Shown in pieces: positions 40,849-49,456 of a stretch of 64,000 nucleotides of DNA. Made by a program: the position numbers and the translations under genes. Within the stretch, counting starts at the first letter, position 1; each line of letters begins with the position of its first letter. This DNA is from Cupriavidus pauculus (GTDB lineage: Bacteria > Pseudomonadota > Gammaproteobacteria > Burkholderiales > Burkholderiaceae), in NCBI RefSeq assembly GCF_002858765.1, contig NZ_PJRP01000001.1:939366-1003365 (forward strand), given 5' to 3'. The notes beneath the pieces were generated by a model that had not been told where the DNA came from, did no database searches, and was given only the letters and a program-made list of their open reading frames with translations.

Positions 40849-40867
40849 AAATTTCTGCACAAGGGGC

Positions 40868-40897
40868 TTGCGTAGCAGATAGCAATGTCCCTATAAT
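40868..40897 (+). promoter_or_regulatory. sigma-70 promoter of tRNA-Ser
   Basis: TTGCGT (40868-40873) and a perfect TATAAT (40892-40897) are separated by 18 bases. Initiation would fall about 25-30 bases before the mature tRNA, normal for a tRNA gene. Confidence 0.7.
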
Positions 40898-40932
40898 CTT
40901 GGTTTCGCTGCTAACGCAACGACCAAGTTACC

Positions 40933-41022
<90 letters not shown>

Positions 41023-41084
41023 AAACAAGAAGCTGCCGATTGATTCGACCACCGGCAGACAAAAATAGCGTAGTAAAACTCAAG

Positions 41085-41120
41085 CCGACGTACTGTGAAA
41101 ACAGACGTCGGTTTTGTTTT
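41085..41120 (+). terminator. intrinsic terminator after tRNA-Ser
   Basis: CCGACGT-a-CTGT pairs with ACAG-ACGTCGG around a GAAA tetraloop (41085-41111), followed by TTTTGTTTT. One bulged A, otherwise perfect. Confidence 0.88.
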
Positions 41121-41175
41121 TGTGCGCGCGGATCTGGCGTGTTACCTTGCGTGCAAACAACAAGAGGGGAATGAC

Positions 41176-41628
41176 ATGCACGCGGTCCGGGGACTTTCCG
41201 TGATGGCCATCGCCATGCTGGCCGCCCTTGCCGGTGGCGAGGCGCTTGCCACGACCAAATGCCAGAAAGGCACCAGCACGCTCTATACCGAGTCGGCGTC
41301 CTGCCCGGCCGGCTTTGCCAACGTCACCAACACGATGGGTGGCAATTTCTCCACGATCGGAAAGGATGACTCGGTGCTCCAGCAGGAGCAGTCGATTTTC
41401 GACAGCGGCGCGGACGCCCGGGCTGCGGCCAAGGCCAAGGCGGCACGGGCCGACCAGATGGCCGCGCAGCAGCAGTCCTCGTCGAAGGCGCTGACGTGCG
41501 GCGCGATTGCCGACCAGATGCGCGCGCTGGAAACCGACATGCAGCAGCGCCATACGCGCCAGTCGATCGAGCAGGCCAGCGACCAGTACCGGCGGCTGCG
41601 CGAACAACAGCAGCGCGGGCAGTGCTGA
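41176..41628 (+). CDS. secreted protein with DUF4124-like N-terminus
   Basis: Protein of 150 residues with a signal peptide (VMAIAMLAALAGGEALA). The mature start TTKCQKGTSTLYTESASCPA resembles the DUF4124 pattern of two spaced cysteines around a short beta hairpin. The middle is an alanine/lysine/glutamine-rich helix (ADARAAAKAKAARADQMAAQ) and the end SDQYRRLREQQQRGQC carries a terminal cysteine. Function unknown. AGAGGGG precedes the ATG. It follows the tRNA terminator and so has its own promoter. Confidence 0.72.
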   Translation: MHAVRGLSVMAIAMLAALAGGEALATTKCQKGTSTLYTESASCPAGFANVTNTMGGNFSTIGKDDSVLQQEQSIFDSGADARAAAKAKAARADQMAAQQQSSSKALTCGAIADQMRALETDMQQRHTRQSIEQASDQYRRLREQQQRGQC

Positions 41629-41746
41629 GCGACTGAGCGCCGCCCCTCCGGATGCCGAGAATCGGGGGAAGGGGCGCGCGATCCGGCCACCATCGCGCAA
41701 CCATCAAGCATCCATCACCCAACCATCGGCCGCCGCCCGGCAGTCG

Positions 41747-42457
41747 TCAGACCGGCAGTCCTTTCGCGCGCAGCACGGCGTCGAACCGTTCCGGATCCGC
41801 TGTGCCCAATCGGTTGGTTTCCCGTACACGCGCCTCGCGTTCCAGCCCTGCGCGGGCGCGCGCCAGCACGGTTTCGGCTTCGGCTGCCGGAACCGCCACC
41901 ACGCCATCGGCATCGCCCACGATCAGGTCTCCGGGTAGCACGGCCATGCCGGCGCAGGCAATCGGCACATTGATCTCTCCCGGACCCTCCTTGCTGGGGC
42001 CGCGATGCGTATGGCCGCGTGCGAAGATCGGCATGCCGTCTTCCGCCCATTCGGCGAGATCGCGGATCGCGCCGTCGATCACCAGCCCGCTTAGCCGTTT
42101 GGCCACGCAGGTGGTGCGCATCAACCCGCCGATCAGGGCTTGCGTGACGTCGGCACTGCCGTCGATGACGAGCACGTCGCCGGGCTGCACCATCATCAGT
42201 GCTTTGTGGATCATCAGGTTATCGCCGGGCCGGACGCGTACCGTCACGGCAGGGCCGCACAGCACCTCGGTGAGCCGGCCGTGATAACGGTGCAGGCCCA
42301 TCGTGCCGACGCTGCGGCCGATGGCGTCACTGATCGCGGCCACTGGAATCTCGCGGAAGGCGGCGACCAGCGCGGCCGAAGGGCCGGGCGCGCGGGGTTC
42401 GATGCGATAGCCGGCGGGCCACTGCACGGACTGGCGTTCGGAAGGGGTGGCAGTCAT
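41747..42457 (-). CDS. RraA family protein, probable 4-hydroxy-4-methyl-2-oxoglutarate (HMG/CHA) aldolase
   Basis: Protein of 236 residues with the RraA/HMG-aldolase fold: REIPVAAISDAIGRSVGTMG, CGPAVTVRVRPGDNLMIHKA, QPGDVLVIDGS, LSGLVIDGAIRDLAEWAEDG (the GAIRD motif with catalytic Arg and metal-binding Asp) and GDLIVGDADGVVAVPA. Members are metal-dependent class II pyruvate aldolases or inhibitors of RNase E; the extended N-terminus and catabolic operon argue for aldolase. It would cleave a 4-hydroxy-2-oxo acid to pyruvate. Last gene of the minus-strand operon, 35 bases after the aminotransferase. Confidence 0.82.
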   Translation of the reverse strand: MTATPSERQSVQWPAGYRIEPRAPGPSAALVAAFREIPVAAISDAIGRSVGTMGLHRYHGRLTEVLCGPAVTVRVRPGDNLMIHKALMMVQPGDVLVIDGSADVTQALIGGLMRTTCVAKRLSGLVIDGAIRDLAEWAEDGMPIFARGHTHRGPSKEGPGEINVPIACAGMAVLPGDLIVGDADGVVAVPAAEAETVLARARAGLEREARVRETNRLGTADPERFDAVLRAKGLPV

Positions 42458-42492
42458 CGGTAAGTCCTTTTTTGGTCGGGTTCCGGATCGGT

Positions 42493-43695
42493 TCAGCGCA
42501 GTGCCTCGCATGCCGCGCGCAGACGTGCCAGGCCAGCATCGAGCCGGTCCATCGACGTTGCAAACGAGATGCGGAAGAACGGCGACGTGCCATAGGCGCC
42601 GCCCTGGAGAACCGCCAGGTTCTGGGCGTCGAGCAGGTAGAGCACGAAGTCCTCGTCGGTTTCGATCACCTTGCCGTCAGGCGTTTTCCTGCCGATCAGG
42701 CCGGCGCAGGACGGGTAGGCATAGAAGGCGCCTTCGGGCAGGTGGCAGGTCACGCCTTCGATGCGATTCAGTGCGGCCACGACGGTGTCGCGACGCGACT
42801 GGAACACCCGCGTGCGTTCGGCGATGAAATCCTGAGGGCCGGTCAGGGCTTCCAGCGCCGCGGCCTGGCTGATCGATGACGGGTTTGACGTGCATTGCGA
42901 CTGCAGCTTGACCATCGCCTTGACCAGCGCGGCCGGCGCGCCGCCATAGCCGATTCGCCAGCCGGTCATTGCATAGGCCTTCGAGACGCCGTTGATGGTC
43001 AGCGTGCGGTCCTTCAGCGCCGGTTCCACCTGCGCGATGGTGGTGAATTCGCGGCCGTCGTAGAGGATGTGTTCGTAAATGTCGTCCGTCATCACCCAGA
43101 CATGGGGATGGCGCAGCAACACGTCGGCCAGGGCCTGCAGTTCCGCCCGCGAATAGGTGGCGCCGCTGGGATTGTTCGGCGCGTTGAGCACCAGCCAGCG
43201 CGTGCGCGGCGTGATGGCGCGTTCCAGGTCTTCCGGCGCCAGCTTGAAGCCGTTGCCGGGCTGGCACGGCACGATCACGGGCGTGCCTTCGGCAAGCAGC
43301 ACGATGTCGGGATACGACACCCAGTAGGGCGCGGGCACGATGACCTCGTCGTCAGGCTCGATCGTGCACAGAAAGGCGTTGAAGATGATCTGCTTGCCGC
43401 CCGTGCCGACGATCAGTTCGTTGGGTGCATAGTCCAGCTGGTTGTCGCGCCGGAACTTGTCGGCGATGGCCGCGCGCAGTTCGGGCGTGCCGCCCACATC
43501 GGTGTACTTGGTCTGGGAGCGGGCCATGGCGCGCGTGGCGGCTTCGCAGACGTTGGCGGGCGTATCGAAATCGGGCTCTCCAGAGGTCAGTCCGATGATG
43601 TCGCGGCCCGCCGCGCGCAGTTCGCGTGCGCGCTGGCCGGCCATCGAGCTGGGCGAGGGTTGGATGCGGTTCAGTCGTGCGGCAATCAGGGGCAT
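42493..43695 (-). CDS. aspartate-type aminotransferase (class I PLP)
   Basis: Fold-type I aminotransferase of 400 residues. Seen are ARELRAAGRDIIGLTSGEPD, KYTDVGGTPELRAAIADKFR, LVLNAPNNPSGATYSRAEL, MTDDIYEHILYDG, and the PLP lysine in TINGVSKAYAMTGWRIGYGG; the C-terminal arginine for the alpha-carboxylate is in SPFFRISFATS. It resembles the Thermus-type aspartate/prephenate aminotransferases, but its operon (aconitase-like hydratase, aldolase) suggests a branched glutamate analogue. Starts 18 bases after the LeuD-like gene. Confidence 0.88.
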   Translation of the reverse strand: MPLIAARLNRIQPSPSSMAGQRARELRAAGRDIIGLTSGEPDFDTPANVCEAATRAMARSQTKYTDVGGTPELRAAIADKFRRDNQLDYAPNELIVGTGGKQIIFNAFLCTIEPDDEVIVPAPYWVSYPDIVLLAEGTPVIVPCQPGNGFKLAPEDLERAITPRTRWLVLNAPNNPSGATYSRAELQALADVLLRHPHVWVMTDDIYEHILYDGREFTTIAQVEPALKDRTLTINGVSKAYAMTGWRIGYGGAPAALVKAMVKLQSQCTSNPSSISQAAALEALTGPQDFIAERTRVFQSRRDTVVAALNRIEGVTCHLPEGAFYAYPSCAGLIGRKTPDGKVIETDEDFVLYLLDAQNLAVLQGGAYGTSPFFRISFATSMDRLDAGLARLRAACEALR

Positions 43696-43712
43696 GATGG
43701 GAACGGTCCGGG

Positions 43713-44297
43713 TCAGAAAAAGTTCGACGTGCCGGCGCCGATCTGCGGCGCGTGGGCGTGTGCAAAGCGGCGGTGGCGGCGCAGGTAGGGCACGAGGCCG
43801 CCCATGTTGCGGATGGTCAGCACGATTTCCGGCACCGGTTCGCAGGGAATCACGTGCAACGGCGCCTCGTGCGGGTTGCCGACACGCAATTCGGCATGTG
43901 CGCCCGACAGGTGCAGTGCCACCGCATCGCCTTCGCGGACGGCTTCCTGCAGCAGATCGGTATCGGCGGTGACAGGCAGGAGGCCGTTGTTGACGGCATT
44001 GCGCCAGTAGGTGCGTGCAAAGCTGCGCGCGACCACGACGCGAATTCCGGCGGCCAGCACCACGGTGACGGCCACCTCCATTGCCGAGCCACAACCGAAG
44101 TTGTGGCCGGCGATCAGGATGTCGCCATCGCGCACCGTGGCCGCGAATGCCGGGTCGTAGTCTTCGAGCAGGTAGTGCCGCAGGACGTTGCCATCGAGCG
44201 TGTCCTTCTTGCGCCGCGACGAAATGATGTAGTCGGTGTTGATGTCGTCTCCCAGGCGACGTGCGCGGCCCGGGATGACGGTGGGAGACAGTGGCAT
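43713..44297 (-). CDS. aconitase-family hydro-lyase, small (swivel) subunit, LeuD-like
   Basis: Protein of 194 residues, the usual length for LeuD-type small subunits. GDDINTDYIISSRRK near the start and GHNFGCGSAMEVAVTVV (the [GN]FGCGSSRE-like substrate loop, here GCGSAME) identify the fold; SFARTYWRNAVNNGLLPV follows. The loop GSAME replaces the GSSRE of isopropylmalate isomerase, so the substrate is probably not isopropylmalate. It pairs with the large subunit 50 bases upstream. Confidence 0.85.
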   Translation of the reverse strand: MPLSPTVIPGRARRLGDDINTDYIISSRRKKDTLDGNVLRHYLLEDYDPAFAATVRDGDILIAGHNFGCGSAMEVAVTVVLAAGIRVVVARSFARTYWRNAVNNGLLPVTADTDLLQEAVREGDAVALHLSGAHAELRVGNPHEAPLHVIPCEPVPEIVLTIRNMGGLVPYLRRHRRFAHAHAPQIGAGTSNFF

Positions 44298-44347
44298 GAT
44301 GAACGGCTGGCCTTGAGGCGGGGTGAAGAACCGGGACGACGGCGAGA

Positions 44348-45646
44348 TCAGTGGCTGGCGTTGCGCGGATCGGTCAGGTGGCCGGTAGCGGCCGCCGTGG
44401 CGCATGCCCGTGGTGACGCCAGAAAGATCTGTGCCTCGCGATTGCCCATGCGCCCCTTGAAATTGCGATTGGCGGTGGAGACCACATGCATGCCGTCGTT
44501 GGGAGTCGTGCCGCAGGTGCCGCAGCACGATCCGCAGCCAGGCGGCTGGAACTCGGCGCCCATCGCCGTGAATTCGGCGAGCATGCCGGTGGATTCCAGT
44601 TCGGCATGCACCGATGCCGAAGCCGGCGTGACGATCAACCGTACGCCGGGCGCCACGCCGCCGCTGGCACGCAGGACCTCGAGCGCCTCGCGGTAGTCCT
44701 TGGTGCGACCGCCGGTGCAGGTGCCCAGATAGACCATGTCGACGCGCGTGCCCGCAGCGGCATCGAAACCCACCACGTTGTCGACTCGATGGGGCAGGGC
44801 CACCATCGGCACGACGTCGTCGAGGTGGTAGTGCAGCGTGTGCGCGTAGCCGGCATCGGCATCGGCGGATACCGGATTCAGGGCCGCCGTGGTGCGGCCC
44901 GAGAGCCAGGACCGGGTGAGGTTGTCGCACGGGAATATGCCTGCCTTGGCGCCCATTTCCACCGACATGTTGGCCAGCACGATACGGTCGTCCACATCGA
45001 CCGACGCCACGCCAGGCCCATCGAATTCGAGCGCCATGTAGTTGGCGCCGCCGGCACCGAGCGAGCGTGCCATCGTCAGTGCCAGGTCTTTGGCCGATGC
45101 GTGAGGCGGCAGCTTGCCGGTGAGGTGGACACGGATCGATCCTGGCACCTTCAGCCACAACTGGCCGCACTGGAAGATGCCGGCCAGGTCCGACGAACCG
45201 ATGCCCGAGCCGAAGGCGTTGAGCGCGCCATACGACACCGCGTGCGAGTCGGCCCCTACCGCTAGTTGGCCAGGCAGCACGCGGCCGGATTCCAGCAGCA
45301 ACTGGTGGCCGATGCCCTCGGCGACATCGAACAGATGGATGCCGAAGAGGCGTGCGAAGCTGCGCGCCTTGGCCTGCAGGGCCATCGCACGCTCGCCCGA
45401 TGCGACGCCGTAGTGATCGAGCGCGAAGGCCAGCCGATCCGGCCGGGCGGGGGCGGGCAGCGCGCTGTCTTCCTGCATGTCGCGGAAGTAATCGAGCGCC
45501 ATCGGCACCGATCCATCGGTACCCATCGCCATGTCGGGCTCGCAGATGGCCAGGTCGCCGGCGTAGACGGCATGGCCGGCGGCGCGCGACAGCAGCTTCT
45601 CGGCCATGGTCTGGCCACGGGTGGGGGTCATGGTGGTGGTGGGCAT
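44348..45646 (-). CDS. aconitase-family hydro-lyase, large subunit, LeuC-like
   Basis: Iron-sulfur hydro-lyase of 432 residues. Motifs: MAEKLLSRAAGHAVYAGDLA at the start, PGQLAVGADSHAVSYGALNA (the GxDSH active-site motif), VYLGTCTGGRTKDYREALEV (first cluster cysteine) and PGCGSCCGTCGTTPNDGM (the other two within a cysteine-rich loop). The proteins branch with LeuC/homoaconitase/2,3-dimethylmalate dehydratase. With the LeuD-like subunit it would hydrate or dehydrate a branched dicarboxylic acid. GVMVV-side upstream DNA is the Bug remnant, so its native promoter may be lost. Confidence 0.87.
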   Translation of the reverse strand: MPTTTMTPTRGQTMAEKLLSRAAGHAVYAGDLAICEPDMAMGTDGSVPMALDYFRDMQEDSALPAPARPDRLAFALDHYGVASGERAMALQAKARSFARLFGIHLFDVAEGIGHQLLLESGRVLPGQLAVGADSHAVSYGALNAFGSGIGSSDLAGIFQCGQLWLKVPGSIRVHLTGKLPPHASAKDLALTMARSLGAGGANYMALEFDGPGVASVDVDDRIVLANMSVEMGAKAGIFPCDNLTRSWLSGRTTAALNPVSADADAGYAHTLHYHLDDVVPMVALPHRVDNVVGFDAAAGTRVDMVYLGTCTGGRTKDYREALEVLRASGGVAPGVRLIVTPASASVHAELESTGMLAEFTAMGAEFQPPGCGSCCGTCGTTPNDGMHVVSTANRNFKGRMGNREAQIFLASPRACATAAATGHLTDPRNASH

Positions 45647-45680
45647 TGCGAGCGTCGTGGTGGCGTGGCGGTTATGGCGG

Positions 45681-46010
45681 TCAGTTCAGCTTGATGCCGG
45701 CGGTCTGGATGACCTTGCCCCACTTGTCATGCTCGGTCTTGATCTGGCGCGCGAAGTCCTCGGGCGTGCCGCCTACCGGCTCCACACCAAGCTGCACCAG
45801 CCGCGCCTTCACATCGTCGGATTTCAGGATCTGGTCGATCGCGCGATTGAGCTTGAGCACGATGCCCTTCGGCGTGGCCGCCGGTGCCACCACGCCGCTC
45901 CACGACAGCGATTCATAGCCCTTGACGCCGGCCTCGTCGAGCGTCGGCACATTGGGCAGTCCCGGCAGCCGCTGGCGGCTGGTCACGGCCAGCGGAAAAA
46001 TACGGAGACG
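45681..46010 (-). pseudogene. 5'-truncated tripartite tricarboxylate receptor (Bug family) remnant
   Basis: About 108 codons encode only the C-terminal third of a Bug/TctC periplasmic binding protein: LAVTSRQRLPGLPNVPTLDE, AGVKGYESLSWSGVVAPAAT and EDFARQIKTEHDKWGKVIQT. Intact Bug proteins are about 320 residues with a signal peptide; here roughly 210 N-terminal residues are absent. Upstream of RIFPLAVTS the frame continues only as antisense of the LysR gene. There is no start codon or ribosome-binding site for the remnant. It lies at the head of the aconitase-like operon, where such receptors usually sit. Confidence 0.88.
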
Positions 46011-46016
46011 GCGCCG

Positions 46017-46946
46017 ATGCGTCACAACGTCACGCTCAAGCAGTTGCGCAGCTTCCTTACCGTTGCCGAAACCGGTTCGTTCACGGCGGCGGCATTGCGG
46101 CTTTGCGTGACGCAATCGGCGCTGACGGCCACCATCCAGCAGTTCGAGGAAGCGGTGGGCCTTCGCATGTTCGACCGCACCACGCGGCGGGTGCACCTGA
46201 CCGGCCATGCCGAGCAGTTCCTGCCGGGGGCGCTGCGCGTGGTCAATGGCTTCGACAGCGCGATATCGGACCTGCAGGCCGTGGCACAGGGCGAGCGTGG
46301 GCATATCCGCATCTGCGCGGCGTCATCGGTGATCGGCCAGTTTCTGGTGCCGGCCCTGCCGCGCTTTCGGGACACGTATCCCGATATCACGATCTCGCTA
46401 CGCAACCCCGCCGCGCAGCAGACCGAGCAACTTGTGCTGGAAGGCGAGGTCGACTTTGCCATCGACAGTCGGTTCCACGGGCATGACGAACTCGACTACA
46501 CGCCGCTGGTGAAGGATTGCTATGGCGTGATCTTTCACCGCGACTCGCCGCTGGCGCAGACAGAGGGGCCGGTCACCTGGGATGCGTTGCAGCACGGCAA
46601 GTACGTGGGCTTCAGCGCCGATACGGGTATCGGTCGCTTCTTGCGCAGCCACGCCATGCACTGGCCCGAACTGGCCCGCGAGCACGACGAGGTGGAGAGC
46701 ACCGCCTATCTGTTCGCGATGCTCGCGCGCGGCGGCTACTATTCGGTGCTGCCCGCGCTGGCCTATCAGCGCAATCCAAACCCCGAACTGTTGTTCCGCC
46801 CGTTGCAGGGGCCGGCGCTGCTCCGCGAACTATGCGTGATGACGCGACCGTTGCGCGCGCAGTCGGCCAGTGCGCAGCGGCTGCTTGGCATCGTGCGCGA
46901 GACGCTGGCCGGTCAGGAGATGCCGCCAGGGGTGTCGCTGGCCTGA
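46017..46946 (+). CDS. LysR-family transcriptional regulator
   Basis: Regulator of 309 residues with a complete N-terminal winged helix (LKQLRSFLTVAETGSFTAAA, LRLCVTQSALTATIQQFEEA) and a ligand domain from about residue 92. It is divergent from the Bug remnant and the aconitase-like operon, and so is the likely regulator of that operon. The deletion junction lies within about 10 bases of its ATG; GGAGA at 46004-46008 can serve as ribosome-binding site. Its 3' end overlaps the convergent CNNM gene by 34 bases. Confidence 0.87.
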   Translation: MRHNVTLKQLRSFLTVAETGSFTAAALRLCVTQSALTATIQQFEEAVGLRMFDRTTRRVHLTGHAEQFLPGALRVVNGFDSAISDLQAVAQGERGHIRICAASSVIGQFLVPALPRFRDTYPDITISLRNPAAQQTEQLVLEGEVDFAIDSRFHGHDELDYTPLVKDCYGVIFHRDSPLAQTEGPVTWDALQHGKYVGFSADTGIGRFLRSHAMHWPELAREHDEVESTAYLFAMLARGGYYSVLPALAYQRNPNPELLFRPLQGPALLRELCVMTRPLRAQSASAQRLLGIVRETLAGQEMPPGVSLA

Positions 46947-48235
46947 CCCGGCGCGGTCAGCCGAGACACCAGCAGCTGGTCGATCTTGTGATGGTCGATG
47001 TCGAGCACCTCGATGCGGAAGCCGGCCACGGTGATCGACTCCGACTTCTTCGGGATGCGCTTCAGCGAATAGATGACCAGCCCTGCCGCGGTATCGACAT
47101 AGTCTTCGCCGGGCAGCGTATCGAGTTCCAGCGCCTTCTTCAGGTCCACCAGCGGCGTCAGGCCGTCGACCAGCCATGACGTGGCATCGCGCCGCACGAT
47201 CTGCTCGTCCTCGGCCGAGTAGAGGATGTCGCCCATCAGTGCGCCGACAATGTCGTCCAGCGTGACGATACCCACCACCAGCCCATATTCGTTCATCACC
47301 ACGGCAAAGCTCTCGTGCATCTCACGAAAGCGCGTCAGCGACTCGGACAGCGTGAGCGTGTCCGGGATCACCAGCACGTTCTTGTCGTAGTGCTTGCCGA
47401 TGTCGTCCAGCACCGAGGCGTTCTCGTTGGCCAGCAGCAGTTGCAGGATGGCCTTGGAATCCATGCAGCCGAGCACGTCGTCGATGGTCTTGCCGCAGAC
47501 CGGGTACTGCCCGTGCGGCTGCTTGACCAGCTTGCGGCGCACGCTGTCGGCCGACTCGTCGAGGGTCAGGAATACCACGTCGTCGCGCGGCGTCATGATC
47601 GCGGTGATGGGCTTCGAGTCGAGCTCGAACACGTTTTCGATCAGGTGCAGCTCGTGCTTGTGCAGCACGCCGGCCTCGGCCCCGGCATCGACCATGGCCG
47701 CGATGTCCTCGGTCGTGATCTGGTCCACGGGCTTGGTCGGGATGCCCAGCAGCTTCAGCATCGCATCGGCGGCCGCATTGAACACCCACACCACGGGCTT
47801 GAACAGCCTCAGCATCGTCAGCATCGGACCAATCACGTTGACCGCGCAGGTCTCGGGGAAGGTCATGGCCACGCGCTTCGGGATCAGGTCGGCAAACTGG
47901 ATGAACAGCAGCGTCACCACCAGGAACGAGCCGATATTGGCCACGCGCTGGGCGATGTCGGGGCTGAGCCAGGGCAGCAGGGCGTCGAAGAGCAGGTCGG
48001 AGACGTGTTTTTCTCCCAGGATACCGGCCAGAATCGCCACGCTGTTCACGCCGATCTGCACGACGGTGAAGAAATTGCCGGGCTCTTCCTTGAGCAGCAA
48101 TACCTTGGTGGCGCGGCGGTCGCCGCGATCCGAGAGGACTTGGAGCTTGGTGCGCCGGGCCGCGGTCAGGGCGATTTCGGAGATCGAGAAGAACGCACTC
48201 ACCAGCACCAGCAGGACTAGGGTCAGGACGAACAT
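46913..48235 (-). CDS. CNNM/CorC-type transporter-associated protein (DUF21, CBS pair)
   Basis: Membrane protein of 440 residues of the hemolysin C/CorB family, involved in magnesium or cobalt handling. The DUF21 domain has hydrophobic helices (LTLVLLVLVSAFFSISEIAL with the acidic SEIALTAARR motif; FADLIPKRVAMTFPE), followed by two CBS repeats (SKPITAIMTPRDDVVFLTLD; NVLVIPDTLTLSESLTRFRE; VVMNEYGLVVGIVTLDDIVG) and a CorC/HlyC domain (LPGEDYVDTAAGLVIYSLKR). Function in this organism unknown. Its end overlaps the LysR gene. Confidence 0.9.
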   Translation of the reverse strand: MFVLTLVLLVLVSAFFSISEIALTAARRTKLQVLSDRGDRRATKVLLLKEEPGNFFTVVQIGVNSVAILAGILGEKHVSDLLFDALLPWLSPDIAQRVANIGSFLVVTLLFIQFADLIPKRVAMTFPETCAVNVIGPMLTMLRLFKPVVWVFNAAADAMLKLLGIPTKPVDQITTEDIAAMVDAGAEAGVLHKHELHLIENVFELDSKPITAIMTPRDDVVFLTLDESADSVRRKLVKQPHGQYPVCGKTIDDVLGCMDSKAILQLLLANENASVLDDIGKHYDKNVLVIPDTLTLSESLTRFREMHESFAVVMNEYGLVVGIVTLDDIVGALMGDILYSAEDEQIVRRDATSWLVDGLTPLVDLKKALELDTLPGEDYVDTAAGLVIYSLKRIPKKSESITVAGFRIEVLDIDHHKIDQLLVSRLTAPGQASDTPGGIS

Positions 48236-48310
48236 AGGAAGGTCACGCGCCCGTCGGGGCGGATTGATGATGGTGTACGGCGTGGTGCGCTGTCAATTGT
48301 CTGCTCAATG

Positions 48311-49273
48311 TCATGGCGCCTGGCGGGTCGTTGCCTCGAACTGCGCGGCCGGGGCTTCCAGCCGGTGGGAGAGCGTGGCGTCCAGGGCCTGGGCCGCCGC
48401 GGCGAACTGGGCATGCATATCGTCGACCAGGCTGGAGGCGCCGCGATGGCTGGCGCGCAGCATCTGGATCTCGAAGCCAAGTTCGGGCTGGACATCATGC
48501 AGCGCCACATTGGCCGGATTGGCGCTCAGCGCCGTGTACTGATCCAGCAACGTCAGGCCCAGGCCGGCGTCTACCAGGGCCAGCGCCAGCGAATAGGTTT
48601 GCACTTCCAGCGTCGAATGCGGCTCCAGCGCATGGCGTGCCAGTGTCTGGCGCACCAGCAGGCCCAGCGAGCTGTCGTCGTCGTAGCCGATGAACGGGCG
48701 CTCCAGCACCTTGCGGATCGGCACCACACCGCGTTTGCCGCCCGCCGGCAACGGCTGGGCACGCGGAACGGCTAGTAGCATCCGGCCGGTGGCCACCGGC
48801 ACGCTGGATATCGCCTCGTGGCGGGGCGGCGAGAACGCGAATCCTACGTCGATCTGGTTGGCCAGCAGCGCCGCCACGATTTCATTGGTGTGGTGGGTCA
48901 GCACCTGCACCTGGGTCTCGGGATGCCGCGCGCAGAAGCGGCGCACGGCGGGCACCAGCAGCGGATTGGCCAGGCTTGGGGTGGCGGCCACACGCAGGCG
49001 CCCCGCGCCCTTGTGGCGCAGGCTTTCGGATACGCGCCGCACGCGCTCGATCTCGCCATATAGCCTTTCGACATCGCCATACAGGGCCTGGGCTTCGGGC
49101 GTGGGCTGCAGCCGGCCGCGCTGTCGATCGAACAGCCGGAAGCCCAGCGACGCCTCGGCATGCTGCAGGACGCGCGTCACCACCGGTTGCGAGACATGGA
49201 GCAGGCGCGCGGCCTCGCTGACGGTGCCGGTCAGCATGACGGCGCGAAAAACCTCGATCTGACGCAGGCGCAT
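48311..49273 (-). CDS. LysR-family regulator, NocR/OccR-like
   Basis: Regulator of 320 residues: LRQIEVFRAVMLTGTVSEAA and LHVSQPVVTRVLQHAEASLG form the helix-turn-helix, matching the subgroup that controls octopine, nopaline and amino-acid catabolism. The ligand domain begins around residue 92. It is divergent from dadA (183 bases apart), so a D-amino acid or its keto acid is a reasonable inducer. Confidence 0.88.
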   Translation of the reverse strand: MRLRQIEVFRAVMLTGTVSEAARLLHVSQPVVTRVLQHAEASLGFRLFDRQRGRLQPTPEAQALYGDVERLYGEIERVRRVSESLRHKGAGRLRVAATPSLANPLLVPAVRRFCARHPETQVQVLTHHTNEIVAALLANQIDVGFAFSPPRHEAISSVPVATGRMLLAVPRAQPLPAGGKRGVVPIRKVLERPFIGYDDDSSLGLLVRQTLARHALEPHSTLEVQTYSLALALVDAGLGLTLLDQYTALSANPANVALHDVQPELGFEIQMLRASHRGASSLVDDMHAQFAAAAQALDATLSHRLEAPAAQFEATTRQAP

Positions 49274-49456
49274 CGTTGTGGTGCCCGAAAAAGGCCGGTT
49301 TGGTGCGGAAAAATGGTGCTTTGCACTACGGGTAGACCCGGGTGGCGGTACCTATAGCCCGGGGACATATTCTGGCACGTATTGGCATTGGGCAAGCCGT
49401 GCGCAGTGTTCTACGCTCTGCCCCATCGTCAGAAATGAGAAGGCAAGGCAAGACAG

